Notes under the pieces: generated by a model | The model's input: the letters and a program-made list of their open reading frames with translations, nothing else | Database searches by the model: none | Told to the model about the DNA's origin: nothing | Assembly: GCA_029907045.1 (NCBI GenBank) | Contig: JARYMR010000015.1 | Span: forward strand, 1-19,215 | Direction: 5' to 3' | DNA: 19,215 nt | Origin: Candidatus Bathyarchaeota archaeon | GTDB taxonomy: Archaea; Thermoproteota; Bathyarchaeia; Bathyarchaeales; UBA233 | In this document: positions 6,401 to 14,733 of the stretch, one piece after another | How positions within the stretch are numbered: the first letter of the stretch is position 1 | Layout: each line of letters starts with the position of its first letter | Position numbers and translations under genes: made by a program

Positions 6401-8365
6401 ATGGGAAATGGCATGTCGGTTCATCTTCATACAACCATAACAAGGAAAACAAATGAAATTCTTGAAGAATTAGCGAAAACCTATGGTACAAAAAGTCGGG
6501 TTCTTGAAAAAGCCGTAGAGACTCTGCTAAGAGTGGACAAGGTTGGTTCTTGTGACGACTGTGTTATAAAAGCGAAGGTTAATGAGCAAACCAAGTTAAG
6601 AGAAGCCCTCGACCTCACGTCCATCGGGAGAAGAAGCCTTGACGGACTTTTAGAAATTGCAATTGGCAATAAAACTATTGAAGAATTGGTTAGAGAACAA
6701 AAGGAAGAAGCAAAAAATATTATTGAAATTCTCAAAAGTTCTGTTGCGTGGAAAACTCCATCCAACTTCAAAGAATTTCTCTTAGTTTTAGAGGAGATTA
6801 GGGGGCTCACAAACCTTTTTGACATTCCATCATACAGCGAAATCGATAGCATGGCAGTTTTAAGGCCTAAAGTCTTTAGGCGTTTGCCAGTATTGGTGGC
6901 TTTTCAAGTTGCCACAATCTTAGAAGGCATCGGAGTTTCCTTCGACCTTCGTGTGATGGGTGAAGATATAGCTGTTAAAATGATTCGCCCCGAAGTTTAT
7001 CCCCTAAAAAGGAAGGAGTTCGGCGAGTTTCTGAATCAGCAGATTGAAAAAGAATTAATGAACGTAACCCCTGGCTTGTTCAAAAACACTTTGATGCTTG
7101 TTGGACCAGCCTTTATGAGCTGGGCAGAAAAGCATCTGGAAGAACCTATAACAGATTTAGGCAACTTTATAGAAGACGCAAGAACGGTTCTTGGCATAAG
7201 CGAGTTTCCAAGAGAACCCAAAGATTTTGTAAAAGCCATCCTCTCAGCCTTTGTCAAAATGAACTGGTTCAAACAAGCCAAAATATTGGCAGAAAAGAAA
7301 GAAAACACTTTAGAACTAGTCTTTCAGGTAACAGCAACTCCACTAGCCAGATTATCTGTAACAGTTCTTTCCGTCATGTTAGCAACTCGTGGATGGAAAC
7401 TTCTCAACTATTCCATTGAACACACAACCGTAAACATGGCAATCCAATTTGTAGGCGCAGAAGATCAAAGCCTTCTTGACCAGCTAGCTGAATTAAGTCT
7501 CTTCCAGATAGTAGGAAAACAATTTTTAGACGTAGTTCCAGTTCCTCGAGACCTCTTTAACTCCTTCGCATCAAAAGTTTACGAAAGCGATAGGCAGAAA
7601 TTTGAGGAAATATACCGTGCAACTGGAGTCCGCATTTCCAATGCTATCCGTATGCTTGCAAGAAATGATCCTGAAAAGATTAACAGGCTTTCTAAGAACT
7701 TTATTCTTAAAAACATTGGTGTGACGCAGCCCGACGCAGAGGTAAGGTTTGTTGGTGATGAGCATTTTACTATTATATTCAAGCGGATTGACCCCCTCAT
7801 GATGAATAGTCAGCGAGTTTTGATAGAATCCATGTTTAGAGAGTTAGGTTATGAAATTGCAACAACAACATTCCAAAACCTTCTCAGTTTTAAGTTAAAA
7901 CTTTTGGAAAAACCCATTTTAGAACCGCTGCCACGGAAAAAACTGATGCAAACCCTTATTGAAGGCATGTCCTGCAACTCTGTGGAAGAAGCTTTCGCCA
8001 TCGAAAAGGAACAGTTAGACGAAATATTCCCAGAAGATTACCCATGGACAATAAGGGATGTTGGCGAAAGGCTCATGAGCATGTATAGGGAACTGGGCGT
8101 AGAAGTTGAAATAGAATATTTTGAGGGAGGTTTCACCCTCAAGTATAAGAGTTGTCCCTACTACAAGTTGGTTAAGACTAATCAGAAGACATGGCTTTGC
8201 GGTCTTCGCAAAAAAACACTGGAGTACGTCATTTCTCGGGTCAGCCACGGCAAGAAAGGGAAAATAAAAATTATAAAATCGCTTCTTCAGAATGAGCACC
8301 CTTGCGAATACGCCATATTCCTTACTGGTTTTCTGGAAAAAGAAGAGAAAAGCTCTGAAGTATAA
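6401..8365 (+). CDS. Large protein of unknown function: ribbon-helix-helix-like N-terminus, four recurring helix-strand units, C-terminal cysteines
   Basis: I cannot assign this 654-residue protein to a named family. Residues 5-44 (VHLHTTITRKTNEILEELAK, then YGTKSRVLEKAVETLL) look like a ribbon-helix-helix DNA-binding domain: a basic strand and two helices. C51 and C54 form a CxxC just after it. The rest is mixed alpha/beta with a recurring unit: a helix ending in LG or RG, an aromatic or Val, then two strands. Copies are at about 168-195 (ATILEGIGVSFDL), 323-351 (LSVMLATRGWKLL), 474-502 (IESMFRELGYEIA) and 557-582 (LMSMYRELGVEVE). The last is followed by C585 in CPYYKL, C600 and C635, a spacing recalling the C-terminal cysteine domains of some archaeal ArsR/SufR-like regulators. 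Leaderless start at 6401 is likely; ATG at 6413 is an alternative. A metal- or redox-sensing regulator is a guess. It follows the extended GDH by 79 bases. Confidence 0.8.
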   Translation: MGNGMSVHLHTTITRKTNEILEELAKTYGTKSRVLEKAVETLLRVDKVGSCDDCVIKAKVNEQTKLREALDLTSIGRRSLDGLLEIAIGNKTIEELVREQKEEAKNIIEILKSSVAWKTPSNFKEFLLVLEEIRGLTNLFDIPSYSEIDSMAVLRPKVFRRLPVLVAFQVATILEGIGVSFDLRVMGEDIAVKMIRPEVYPLKRKEFGEFLNQQIEKELMNVTPGLFKNTLMLVGPAFMSWAEKHLEEPITDLGNFIEDARTVLGISEFPREPKDFVKAILSAFVKMNWFKQAKILAEKKENTLELVFQVTATPLARLSVTVLSVMLATRGWKLLNYSIEHTTVNMAIQFVGAEDQSLLDQLAELSLFQIVGKQFLDVVPVPRDLFNSFASKVYESDRQKFEEIYRATGVRISNAIRMLARNDPEKINRLSKNFILKNIGVTQPDAEVRFVGDEHFTIIFKRIDPLMMNSQRVLIESMFRELGYEIATTTFQNLLSFKLKLLEKPILEPLPRKKLMQTLIEGMSCNSVEEAFAIEKEQLDEIFPEDYPWTIRDVGERLMSMYRELGVEVEIEYFEGGFTLKYKSCPYYKLVKTNQKTWLCGLRKKTLEYVISRVSHGKKGKIKIIKSLLQNEHPCEYAIFLTGFLEKEEKSSEV

Positions 8366-8419
8366 AGCCTAATTCTTCTTTCTCCACGGTCAAGGCTTAA
8401 ATGTTCGGCTTTAGAATAG

Positions 8420-8438
8420 TTTAAACTCGCTTCGAGTT
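8420..8438 (+). promoter_or_regulatory. TATA-like box overlapped by inverted repeat AACTCG-CTT-CGAGTT before tldD
   Basis: TTTAAA (8420-8425) lies about 25 bases before the ATG at 8447, so the tldD-pmbA mRNA is probably leaderless. A perfect 6-3-6 inverted repeat occupies 8424-8438, between the TATA box and the start. A protein bound there would block polymerase recruitment. Confidence 0.4.
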
Positions 8439-8446
8439 GACCGATT

Positions 8447-9862
8447 ATGAGTTTGCAGATAGAAGAGTTAATGGATAAAGCAATAAAATATGCATTAAAA
8501 TTAGGCGCCTATTTTGCTGAAGTAAAAGGCGAAGATACAAAAACCCTCAGCATTGAAGCCATAAACAATGAAATACGCACAGTTTCAGAAATACGCAACA
8601 TTGGAATCGGCGTTAGAGTTTTCTATGGAAAAAGTAGCGGTTTCTCCTTTTCCAATGTCCTTGATGAAACAAACATTTTTCATGCAATTGACACAGCCAT
8701 GCAAATTGCGAAGGCTTCTACAAAGAAAACTTTAATCAAATTCAACCTTGCAACCGTTAACCCCACTGAAGAGAAAAAATCCACATATGTGAACAAACAT
8801 CCAAAAGATGTATCCCTAGACGAGAAAAAAGACCTATGCCTAAGACAGTGCAAGACAGCCATGGCAATAAGCAAAAGTATAGCCAACACCACAAGCGGCT
8901 TCGGAGAATACCACGGAACAATTTATTATGCCAACACTGAAGGAACAAAGGTCTCGTACGAACCATTACTAGTAGGGTTAAGAGTTTCTTGCGTCGCAAA
9001 AAAGGGCGCAACCATAGTCGATGCCAGAGACTCTTATGGTGGAAGCTTTGGCTTGGACGAGTTTGAAAAGGAAGAGCAAATTCCAGAAAAGCAGGCTGAA
9101 AACGCAGCAAATTGGGCAATAGAAAAACTCAAAGCTAAACCTGCACCAGCGGGAAAATTTGACGCCCTCATTGACCCCAAACTTGCTGGGGTGCTTGCTC
9201 ACGAATCTTTTGGGCACTTGTCTGAAGGGGACTTTGTTGTTATCGGTGGTTCTCCTTTAACTGGCAGGCTCGGCCAAACATTAGGAACAGAATATGTGTC
9301 AATCATCGATGAAGGTTTGCCCAATAAAGGCGGTTACAAAATATTTTTTGACGACGAAGGAGTGCCTTGTTCCCGCGTTGAAATCCTCAAAAAAGGAGTT
9401 TTAAAGAGTTACTTACAAAGTAGAGTTACTGCCAAAGCATTAAAAATGGAACCAACAGGAAACGCCAGAAGCCAAGATTACTCTTTCGAGCCAATCGTGA
9501 GAATGAGAAACACATATTTTGATGCTGGAGACTGGAAACCCGACGAAGCCTTGAAAGAACTTAAACAAGGAATATACGCCATAGACACAGCAGGCGGACA
9601 GGTGGAAGACACTGGCACTTTTCTCTTTAAGGCTGTGAGAGGGTATTGGGTTGAAAATGGCGAGCCAAAATATCCCTTAAGAGATGTGGCTTTGACTGGA
9701 AACATTCTTGAACTTCTTAAAAACGTCGAAGCCGTCTGTAATGACTTGCTTATATCTTCAAATCCCTTTGGAGGGTGTGGAAAAATGAACCAAAGAGCTT
9801 TCGTTGGCACTGGTGGTCCACATTTAAGGGTTAAAAATGTTCTTTTTGGAGGTGTTGTCTAA
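8447..9862 (+). CDS. tldD: TldD, metalloprotease subunit of the TldD/TldE complex
   Basis: Zn-dependent peptidase subunit that works as a heterodimer with PmbA(TldE). In other organisms the complex degrades unfolded peptides and matures some modified peptides. The diagnostic HExxxH motif is AHESFGH with H252, E253 and H257. The C-terminal GGCGKMNQ (C444) is the conserved region that supplies a further metal ligand. The protein is 471 residues, normal for the family. The N-terminal half (1-230) is the substrate-cradle domain common to TldD and PmbA. The stop codon overlaps the start of pmbA by one base (TAATG), so the two are translated as a pair. No modified-peptide precursor is visible nearby, so a general peptidase role is the simplest reading. 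Confidence 0.95.
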   Translation: MSLQIEELMDKAIKYALKLGAYFAEVKGEDTKTLSIEAINNEIRTVSEIRNIGIGVRVFYGKSSGFSFSNVLDETNIFHAIDTAMQIAKASTKKTLIKFNLATVNPTEEKKSTYVNKHPKDVSLDEKKDLCLRQCKTAMAISKSIANTTSGFGEYHGTIYYANTEGTKVSYEPLLVGLRVSCVAKKGATIVDARDSYGGSFGLDEFEKEEQIPEKQAENAANWAIEKLKAKPAPAGKFDALIDPKLAGVLAHESFGHLSEGDFVVIGGSPLTGRLGQTLGTEYVSIIDEGLPNKGGYKIFFDDEGVPCSRVEILKKGVLKSYLQSRVTAKALKMEPTGNARSQDYSFEPIVRMRNTYFDAGDWKPDEALKELKQGIYAIDTAGGQVEDTGTFLFKAVRGYWVENGEPKYPLRDVALTGNILELLKNVEAVCNDLLISSNPFGGCGKMNQRAFVGTGGPHLRVKNVLFGGVV

Positions 9863-11313
9863 TGATGGATGAGCATGAATTATTGGAAATAGGAAACAAA
9901 GCCGTGAAGCATGCACAAAAATTGGGCGCAGACGAGGCAGAAATTTATCTGTACATTGAAAATCAAACCCTTGTACAGTTTGTAGGCGGAATATTCGCAT
10001 CAAGAAGCGGCGCTGTGAAAGGGCTTAAAGGAACATTTGTACGCATTGCGGAGCCATGGATAAAAAAGAAAGGGCTGCCAAAAATAACAAGTGGAATCAA
10101 GGCGGGTGTTGGCGTAAGAGCCATAGTTAAGAAAGCGATTGGTTTTTCCAGCGTTTCCAGCATTGAAGAAAAAAGCGTTTTAGAAGCGGCTGAAGAAGCC
10201 ACAAGAACAGCTAAGATAAGACCTCCCGACCCAAATTGGGTTTCTCTGCCAGAAATGAAGAAGCCTTTTGGAGAAGGCGGAGTTTTTGACAACAAAATCC
10301 AAGAAGTTACTGTTGAAAAATTATTAGAATTATGTGCTGATGGCTGCGTGAACATCGGAGACTTCGATAAGAGAATTGTTCAAGCAATGGGCTCAGTTTC
10401 CACGTCCTCTATTATGAAAGCTGTAGTTAACACAAACGGTATCGAAGCTTTTGACAAAGGCACACTTTTCGGAGCTTATTTTTCTGCTAAAGCAAAGTCT
10501 GGCACAGAAGAAGTATCAAGCTGGGATTTTCTTATATCCCGAAACTACGCCGAAAATTTGCAATCCATTGCGCTTAATGCCTCTAAAAGGACAATTGAAA
10601 GTTTAGGCAAGAAAATGTTGCCACAAAAGTATGTTGGTCCAGTTATTTTCGAAAACCAAAGTTGGAATCAACTTTTCTCCGTAATCTTCACTTCTGGCAT
10701 TTCAGCTCTTAACGTTCAAGAAAATCGTTCCGTTTACAAAGGAAAAATAGGCGCCCAAGTGGCAAAGGAAAGCGTCTCCATAGTTGATGATGGGACATTG
10801 CCCGAGGGCATTGGTACCAGTAAATTTGATGATGAAGGAGTACCAAAACAGAAGACTCCAATAATCGAGAAAGGTGTGCTTACCAACATCTTGTACGATA
10901 ATTATACTGCAAAACGTGAAAAACGCGAAAGTACTGGAAACGCAAGCAGAGTAGGACGTGTAACAGCTGCTTATGCCAACCAGCCAATGATTAGACCATC
11001 TAATCTTATTTTTCAGCCACATAAAGGCAGTCTCCAAGATTTGATAAGTGAATTGAAAGATGGCGTGTTAGTGAAAGGTTCTCTAATAGGAGCATTGCAT
11101 TCAAACGTTATAACTGGCGACTTTTCCGTAACTGCGGATAACGCCTTCAAAATAGAAAATGGAGAAATTGCATTTTCACTTAAGCCATGCACTGTTGCTG
11201 GAAACTTGTATGAAGCCTTGAATCATGTTATTGCAGTTGGAAATGATTCTAAAAGTTTTGAAACCTCCATCTGCCCATCCCTCATCATAGACAAAGTTGT
11301 GGTTTCCACATAA
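9862..11313 (+). CDS. pmbA: PmbA/TldE, non-catalytic partner of TldD
   Basis: Same fold as TldD but without HExxxH, as expected for TldE. Family motifs visible: ESTGNASRVGR near residue 355, and SNVITGDFSVTADNAFKIENGE near the C-terminus, the conserved GdFs...ieNGe region. It is 483 residues, somewhat longer than the bacterial form. The start ATG overlaps the tldD stop by one base, a second ATG follows immediately, and GGAGGTG (9848-9854) serves as ribosome-binding site. In this family it forms the heterodimer that shapes the active-site chamber. Translation from the shared mRNA would keep the two subunits in equal amounts. Confidence 0.94.
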   Translation: MMDEHELLEIGNKAVKHAQKLGADEAEIYLYIENQTLVQFVGGIFASRSGAVKGLKGTFVRIAEPWIKKKGLPKITSGIKAGVGVRAIVKKAIGFSSVSSIEEKSVLEAAEEATRTAKIRPPDPNWVSLPEMKKPFGEGGVFDNKIQEVTVEKLLELCADGCVNIGDFDKRIVQAMGSVSTSSIMKAVVNTNGIEAFDKGTLFGAYFSAKAKSGTEEVSSWDFLISRNYAENLQSIALNASKRTIESLGKKMLPQKYVGPVIFENQSWNQLFSVIFTSGISALNVQENRSVYKGKIGAQVAKESVSIVDDGTLPEGIGTSKFDDEGVPKQKTPIIEKGVLTNILYDNYTAKREKRESTGNASRVGRVTAAYANQPMIRPSNLIFQPHKGSLQDLISELKDGVLVKGSLIGALHSNVITGDFSVTADNAFKIENGEIAFSLKPCTVAGNLYEALNHVIAVGNDSKSFETSICPSLIIDKVVVST

Positions 11314-11360
11314 CCCGCCTTTCTTTGATAGCATTTATTTAGCAATTCCGTAAATATGTT

Positions 11361-12350
11361 TTGAAGAGAGTGAACCCTTTGAGTTTTGAAATGTGGGCTG
11401 AAAAATACCGACCAAAAACGTTAGATGACATGGTTAACCAAAAGGAAATTGTTGAGCGCCTAAAAAGCTTCGTAAAATCAAGAAACGTGCCCCACTGCAT
11501 TTTCGCCGGACCGCCGGGAACTGGAAAAACCACGGCTGCTCTTTGTTTGGCAAGAGACCTTTACGGTGATGCTTATAGGGAGCATATTATGGAGTTAAAC
11601 GCCAGCGATGAGCGAGGAATTGATGTTGTTAGGGAAACCGTGAAAACTTTTGCCCGAGTTAGGTCTATTGGCGAGATCCCCTTCAAAATAATGATTTTGG
11701 ACGAGGCTGACAACATGACTTCTGACGCACAGCAAGCTTTGAGGCGGACTATGGAGCGTTATACCGAAACTTGCCGTTTCATTCTCTGTGCCAATTATAG
11801 CGGAAAAATAATAGAGCCAATCCAGTCCAGATGTGCGCCGTTTCGTTTCACTTTTCTGCCAAGAGAAGAACAAGACAAATATTTGAAGCACATAGCCGAA
11901 AAAGAAGGCGTAAAACTGCTGAAAGACGGGTTAGAAGCAATTTTCGAAGTCTGCGGCGGAGACCTCCGAAAAGCAATTAACACTATGCAAGCGGCAGCGT
12001 CATTAAACAAGCCAGTAGACGCAAAAGTTGTCTATTCAATTGCTGGAAGAGCCAATCCCGCAGATGTGCAGAAAATGATTGAAACCGCCATGAAAGGAGA
12101 CTTTTTAGAGGCGAGAAAACAGTTGCGGGATATGATTCAGAAATATGGGGTGGCTGGAAGCGACATAATCCGACAAATTCACACCGAAATCTTTAGAAGC
12201 GACATTCCAGAAGAATGGAAAATAAAATTGGCCGACATTGTTGGCGAAATAGACTATAGGCTTGTTGAAGGCGCAGATGAAGAGGTTCAATTGAGCGCTT
12301 TATTGGCAAGGCTTGTTGAGGCTGGACATGAATTAAAAAGGGCAAGTTAG
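11361..12350 (+). CDS. rfcS: Replication factor C small subunit
   Basis: AAA+ subunit of the clamp loader that opens PCNA onto primed DNA. Motifs: WAEKYRPKTLDD (12-23), Walker A GPPGTGKT (50-57), NASDERG (80-86), Walker B LDEADN (113-118), sensor 1 FILCANYS (140-147), arginine-finger SRC (156-158), and sensor 2 GGDLRKAINTMQ. The rest is the RFC collar domain. Start choice is uncertain: TTG at 11361 is used here. GTG at 11370, TTG at 11379 (with GAGTGA just before it) and ATG at 11391 are in frame. A TATA-like TTTATTTA (11334-11341) would place transcription start near 11362, so the 11361 start would be leaderless. The large subunit follows 11 bases after the stop. Confidence 0.95.
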   Translation: MKRVNPLSFEMWAEKYRPKTLDDMVNQKEIVERLKSFVKSRNVPHCIFAGPPGTGKTTAALCLARDLYGDAYREHIMELNASDERGIDVVRETVKTFARVRSIGEIPFKIMILDEADNMTSDAQQALRRTMERYTETCRFILCANYSGKIIEPIQSRCAPFRFTFLPREEQDKYLKHIAEKEGVKLLKDGLEAIFEVCGGDLRKAINTMQAAASLNKPVDAKVVYSIAGRANPADVQKMIETAMKGDFLEARKQLRDMIQKYGVAGSDIIRQIHTEIFRSDIPEEWKIKLADIVGEIDYRLVEGADEEVQLSALLARLVEAGHELKRAS

Positions 12351-12361
12351 GTGTTAATGGC

Positions 12362-13627
12362 TTGTATGCCGCTTGGACTTTAAAGCATAAACCAAAATCA
12401 CTAAGCGAAGTTGTTGGGAACAAAGAAGCAATCCAAAAATTCACAGAATGGATTAAATCTTGGGAAAGGGGCTTTCCAAAAAAGAAGGCTGTCTTCCTTT
12501 ATGGTCCACCAGGCATTGGAAAAACCGTGTCCGTAGAGGCATTGGCTAACGATTTAAGGATGGAACTTGTAGAAAAAAACGCAAGTGATTATAGAACAGA
12601 AGAGGCTGTGAAGCATTTTGCTGGTTTGGCTTCCCAGTATGGTTCCTTGTTTGGCGGTAGAAGAATTGTTTTGCTTGATGAGTTGGATGGGTTGACTGGA
12701 ACAGCTGACAAGGGCGGAGTTAAAGCAATAACCGACGTGGTCAAATCCGCCCAATGCCCAATAGTTTTGATTGCAAACAACGCCTACGACCCCAGATTCA
12801 CAGAACTGCGCAATTACTGCCTCCTAATAGAGTTTAAAAAACCGCCAGCTGGCGAGGTTATGAAACATCTTAAGCGAATATGCGAAAGAGAAGGAATCCA
12901 AGCCGAAGAGAGTGCGCTTAAATTTATTGCCCAACGTTCAGAGGGTGATGTTCGCTCGGCGGTGAATGACCTTCAAGCTTTAGCCCAAGGCAAGAAAAGG
13001 TTAACGTATGAGGATGTTTCTTGGCTGGGCTATCGTGATAGGCAAGAAACCATTTTTAATGTTTTGAGAATGATAATTTATGGAAGAACATGCATGGGCG
13101 CAAAACAGGCTGTGGACATGGCTGATGTGGACATTGACATGCTTTTTGAATGGATATATGAAAACGTTCCAGCGCATTTGACAGATCCGCATGATTTGGC
13201 AAGGGCTATGGATGCCCTTTCAATGGCTGATGTTTATCGGGGCAGAATCCGCTCAACCCAGGATTGGAGTTTCATACGCTATGTTATTGATTATATGACT
13301 GCTGGCGTTGCAATGGCTAGACAAAACACAAAGCCCAGCGGTTGGATACCATTTAAATTTCCCACTCGCATTCAGTCATTATCAAGGTCTAAGGCTGAAC
13401 GTGCCATGCAACTGAAAATAGGATATAAGATTAGGAGTAAATGTCACGTTTCAGCCAATAGAGCCTCAAAAGAAATACTGCCATACTTAAAGATTATTTT
13501 TAAGAATAATGTGGTGATGGCGGCTGGAATTGCCAAATGGCTTATTTTGGATGATGAAATGATTGATTATTTGGTGGAAAACGAGAAAAACGCCGAAGCC
13601 ATAAAAACGCAGCTAAAAAGCCTCTGA
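12362..13627 (+). CDS. rfcL: Replication factor C large subunit
   Basis: Clamp-loader large subunit that pairs with four RFC small subunits. Motifs: KHKPKSLSEVVGN (8-20), Walker A GPPGIGKT (48-55), NASDYRT (73-79), Walker B LLDELDG (104-110) with DELD in place of DEAD, and SEGDVRSAVNDLQ (sensor 2). The gene starts with TTG at 12362, with GGTG (12350-12353) 8 bases upstream. An ATG at 12357 is in another frame. At 421 residues it is shorter than many archaeal RfcL proteins, and I see no QxxLxxFF-type PCNA-interacting box at the C-terminus, which ends KTQLKSL. It is in an operon with rfcS. Confidence 0.94.
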   Translation: MYAAWTLKHKPKSLSEVVGNKEAIQKFTEWIKSWERGFPKKKAVFLYGPPGIGKTVSVEALANDLRMELVEKNASDYRTEEAVKHFAGLASQYGSLFGGRRIVLLDELDGLTGTADKGGVKAITDVVKSAQCPIVLIANNAYDPRFTELRNYCLLIEFKKPPAGEVMKHLKRICEREGIQAEESALKFIAQRSEGDVRSAVNDLQALAQGKKRLTYEDVSWLGYRDRQETIFNVLRMIIYGRTCMGAKQAVDMADVDIDMLFEWIYENVPAHLTDPHDLARAMDALSMADVYRGRIRSTQDWSFIRYVIDYMTAGVAMARQNTKPSGWIPFKFPTRIQSLSRSKAERAMQLKIGYKIRSKCHVSANRASKEILPYLKIIFKNNVVMAAGIAKWLILDDEMIDYLVENEKNAEAIKTQLKSL

Positions 13628-13706
13628 AGGTTCGCCACAGCATCCCTTCACCAAACTACGCCAAACTTTTCCGTTAAAGATGATTAAAAGAAGAAGTTGG
13701 TTGGTG

Positions 13707-14442
13707 CTAAAGTGTCATTCTTTTTCTTAGTTTGCTTGCCAGTTCTGCAATGAGAACTCCTAAGAAGGATAGTATTAGTCCTTGAAATAGTAATGTTTGT
13801 AAGCTTGTTTGCATGAGAGAATACTGCCCTGTAGACCAGTAACCTCCATCAGATTGTCCTTGTGACCCTTGTATAGTTGGGCTTTTGATTGTTATCACTA
13901 AATTTACGTTCAAGAGAAGCATAATTGCTAAAAGACCAAGTAGCAGAATGAACGTTATCAAAGGCGGCTTCATCAAGGCATACATATCATTGGAATGTGT
14001 GCGCCTAACAGTTAGCAACCACATCACCGCACCGGGAACTATTAACGTGTAGGCAAAGCTTGAAAATCCAATTATAAGAAAGAACGGTACGTCTAATTCT
14101 AAATTCTGCAATGCTATAATGGCAGAAACCCAAAAAACAGGGTTAACCATCGTCAAGACCACACCTGCAAAACCGATTACTGTAGCGTCTGCCATGGACA
14201 AAATTGTTGGTTGAGGCTTCTTTTCTGGAAACTTTTGAAGGAGTTGAGCCGCCATTTGCCCCTTTTCCGTTAAAACACATCGCCCGTTCTGATCCTTCTC
14301 GATCAGATCGCCTAAAATTTTCAAGTGATAATTAAACTTTCCAGTATTGGCGACACCTACAAATTTTCCCGCTCAAAAGTGCAAGAATAATTTTCCGCCT
14401 AACTGGATGCTTCAGGACATCGCTCAGAGACCCAAAATCCAC
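13707..14442 (-). pseudogene. Winged-helix/four-helix membrane protein gene broken by a small frameshifting deletion
   Basis: The main open frame (TTG at 14324 to 13707, 205 residues) begins inside a winged-helix domain: ILGDLIEKDQNG, VLTEKG. It then has four hydrophobic segments (about 45-75, 80-105, 121-146 and 172-195). Upstream in the same frame the codons read VGVANTGKFNYHL without a start codon before a stop. In the next frame, from GTG at 14442 (or TTG at 14448), the sequence reads DFGSLSDVLKHPVRRKIILALLSGK, the first part of the same ArsR-like domain. The two halves join around 14361-14371, but about 8-9 residues of the usual recognition region are missing. This fits loss of roughly 26 or 29 bases between short GAAA/AAAT repeats, leaving the gene out of frame. 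The intact form would be a membrane-anchored transcription regulator. A sequencing error is less likely because residues as well as frame are lost. A short functional product from 14324 cannot be excluded. Confidence 0.65.
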
Positions 14443-14469
14443 GCCCAATTATTCTAACCCCAAATCTGC

Positions 14470-14484
14470 AATAACAATGTTATT
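14470..14484. repeat. Inverted repeat AATAACA-A-TGTTATT
   Basis: Perfect 7-1-7 symmetry, 22-36 bases upstream of the TTG at 14448 that opens the winged-helix frame, where the TATA box would be. It could be the autoregulatory operator of that regulator, or simply an AT-rich coincidence. Confidence 0.35.
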
Positions 14485-14654
14485 ATGGCATCATTTAAGG
14501 CTATTCGACTAAAAATTTTATCAAAAATTAGTCATCGAAGATGTAAAAGCATAAAATAAAGCTGATTTTCGTTTTCCATTAAGAGACATTAATAGAAACT
14601 GGCTTTTAATGTCATAATAGAAAGTTAGATGAAGTGATATTGCTCCAAAAACAT

Positions 14655-14675
14655 GCTTAATTAAGCGTAATTAAG
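14655..14675 (+). promoter_or_regulatory. Palindrome GCTTAATTAAGC plus direct repeat TAATTAAG upstream of the thermosome
   Basis: A perfect 12-base palindrome (14655-14666) overlaps the first of two TAATTAAG copies (14658-14665 and 14668-14675), spaced one helical turn (10 bases) apart. The block ends 6 bases before the TATA box, where archaeal activators or heat-shock regulators often bind. Function is inferred from position. Confidence 0.45.
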
Positions 14676-14681
14676 GAAAAA

Positions 14682-14725
14682 TTTATATTGTAATGCTGTT
14701 TTTCATTGAGACGCATTAGGGAGGT
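14682..14725 (+). promoter_or_regulatory. Thermosome promoter (TATA box) and ribosome-binding site
   Basis: TTTATATT (14682-14689) is a good archaeal TATA box and predicts transcription start near 14711. GGGAGGT (14719-14725) is a strong ribosome-binding site 8 bases before the TTG at 14734. This decides in favour of that start over the in-frame TTG at 14725, which overlaps the ribosome-binding site itself. Confidence 0.65.
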
Positions 14726-14733
14726 TGTTTGCT

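Larger units (their letters stand above)
14443..14733. other. Intergenic region between the broken winged-helix gene and the thermosome
   Basis: No open frame worth calling and no RNA gene recognised. It holds a 15-base inverted repeat (14470-14484), an AT-rich stretch with GACTAA/TTAGTC ends (14507-14533), a 12-base palindrome with a nearby direct repeat (14655-14675), the thermosome TATA box and its ribosome-binding site. Confidence 0.6.

Noticed and set aside
14291..14310. Nested GATC repeats (CTCGATCAGATCG) as a possible regulatory palindrome
   Set aside because: They lie inside the winged-helix coding sequence (LIEKD region) and are explained by codons.
14507..14533. GACTAA/TTAGTC inverted ends as a terminator or small RNA
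   Set aside because: Only 6 paired bases around a 15-base AT-rich loop; too weak in this AT-rich region to call.
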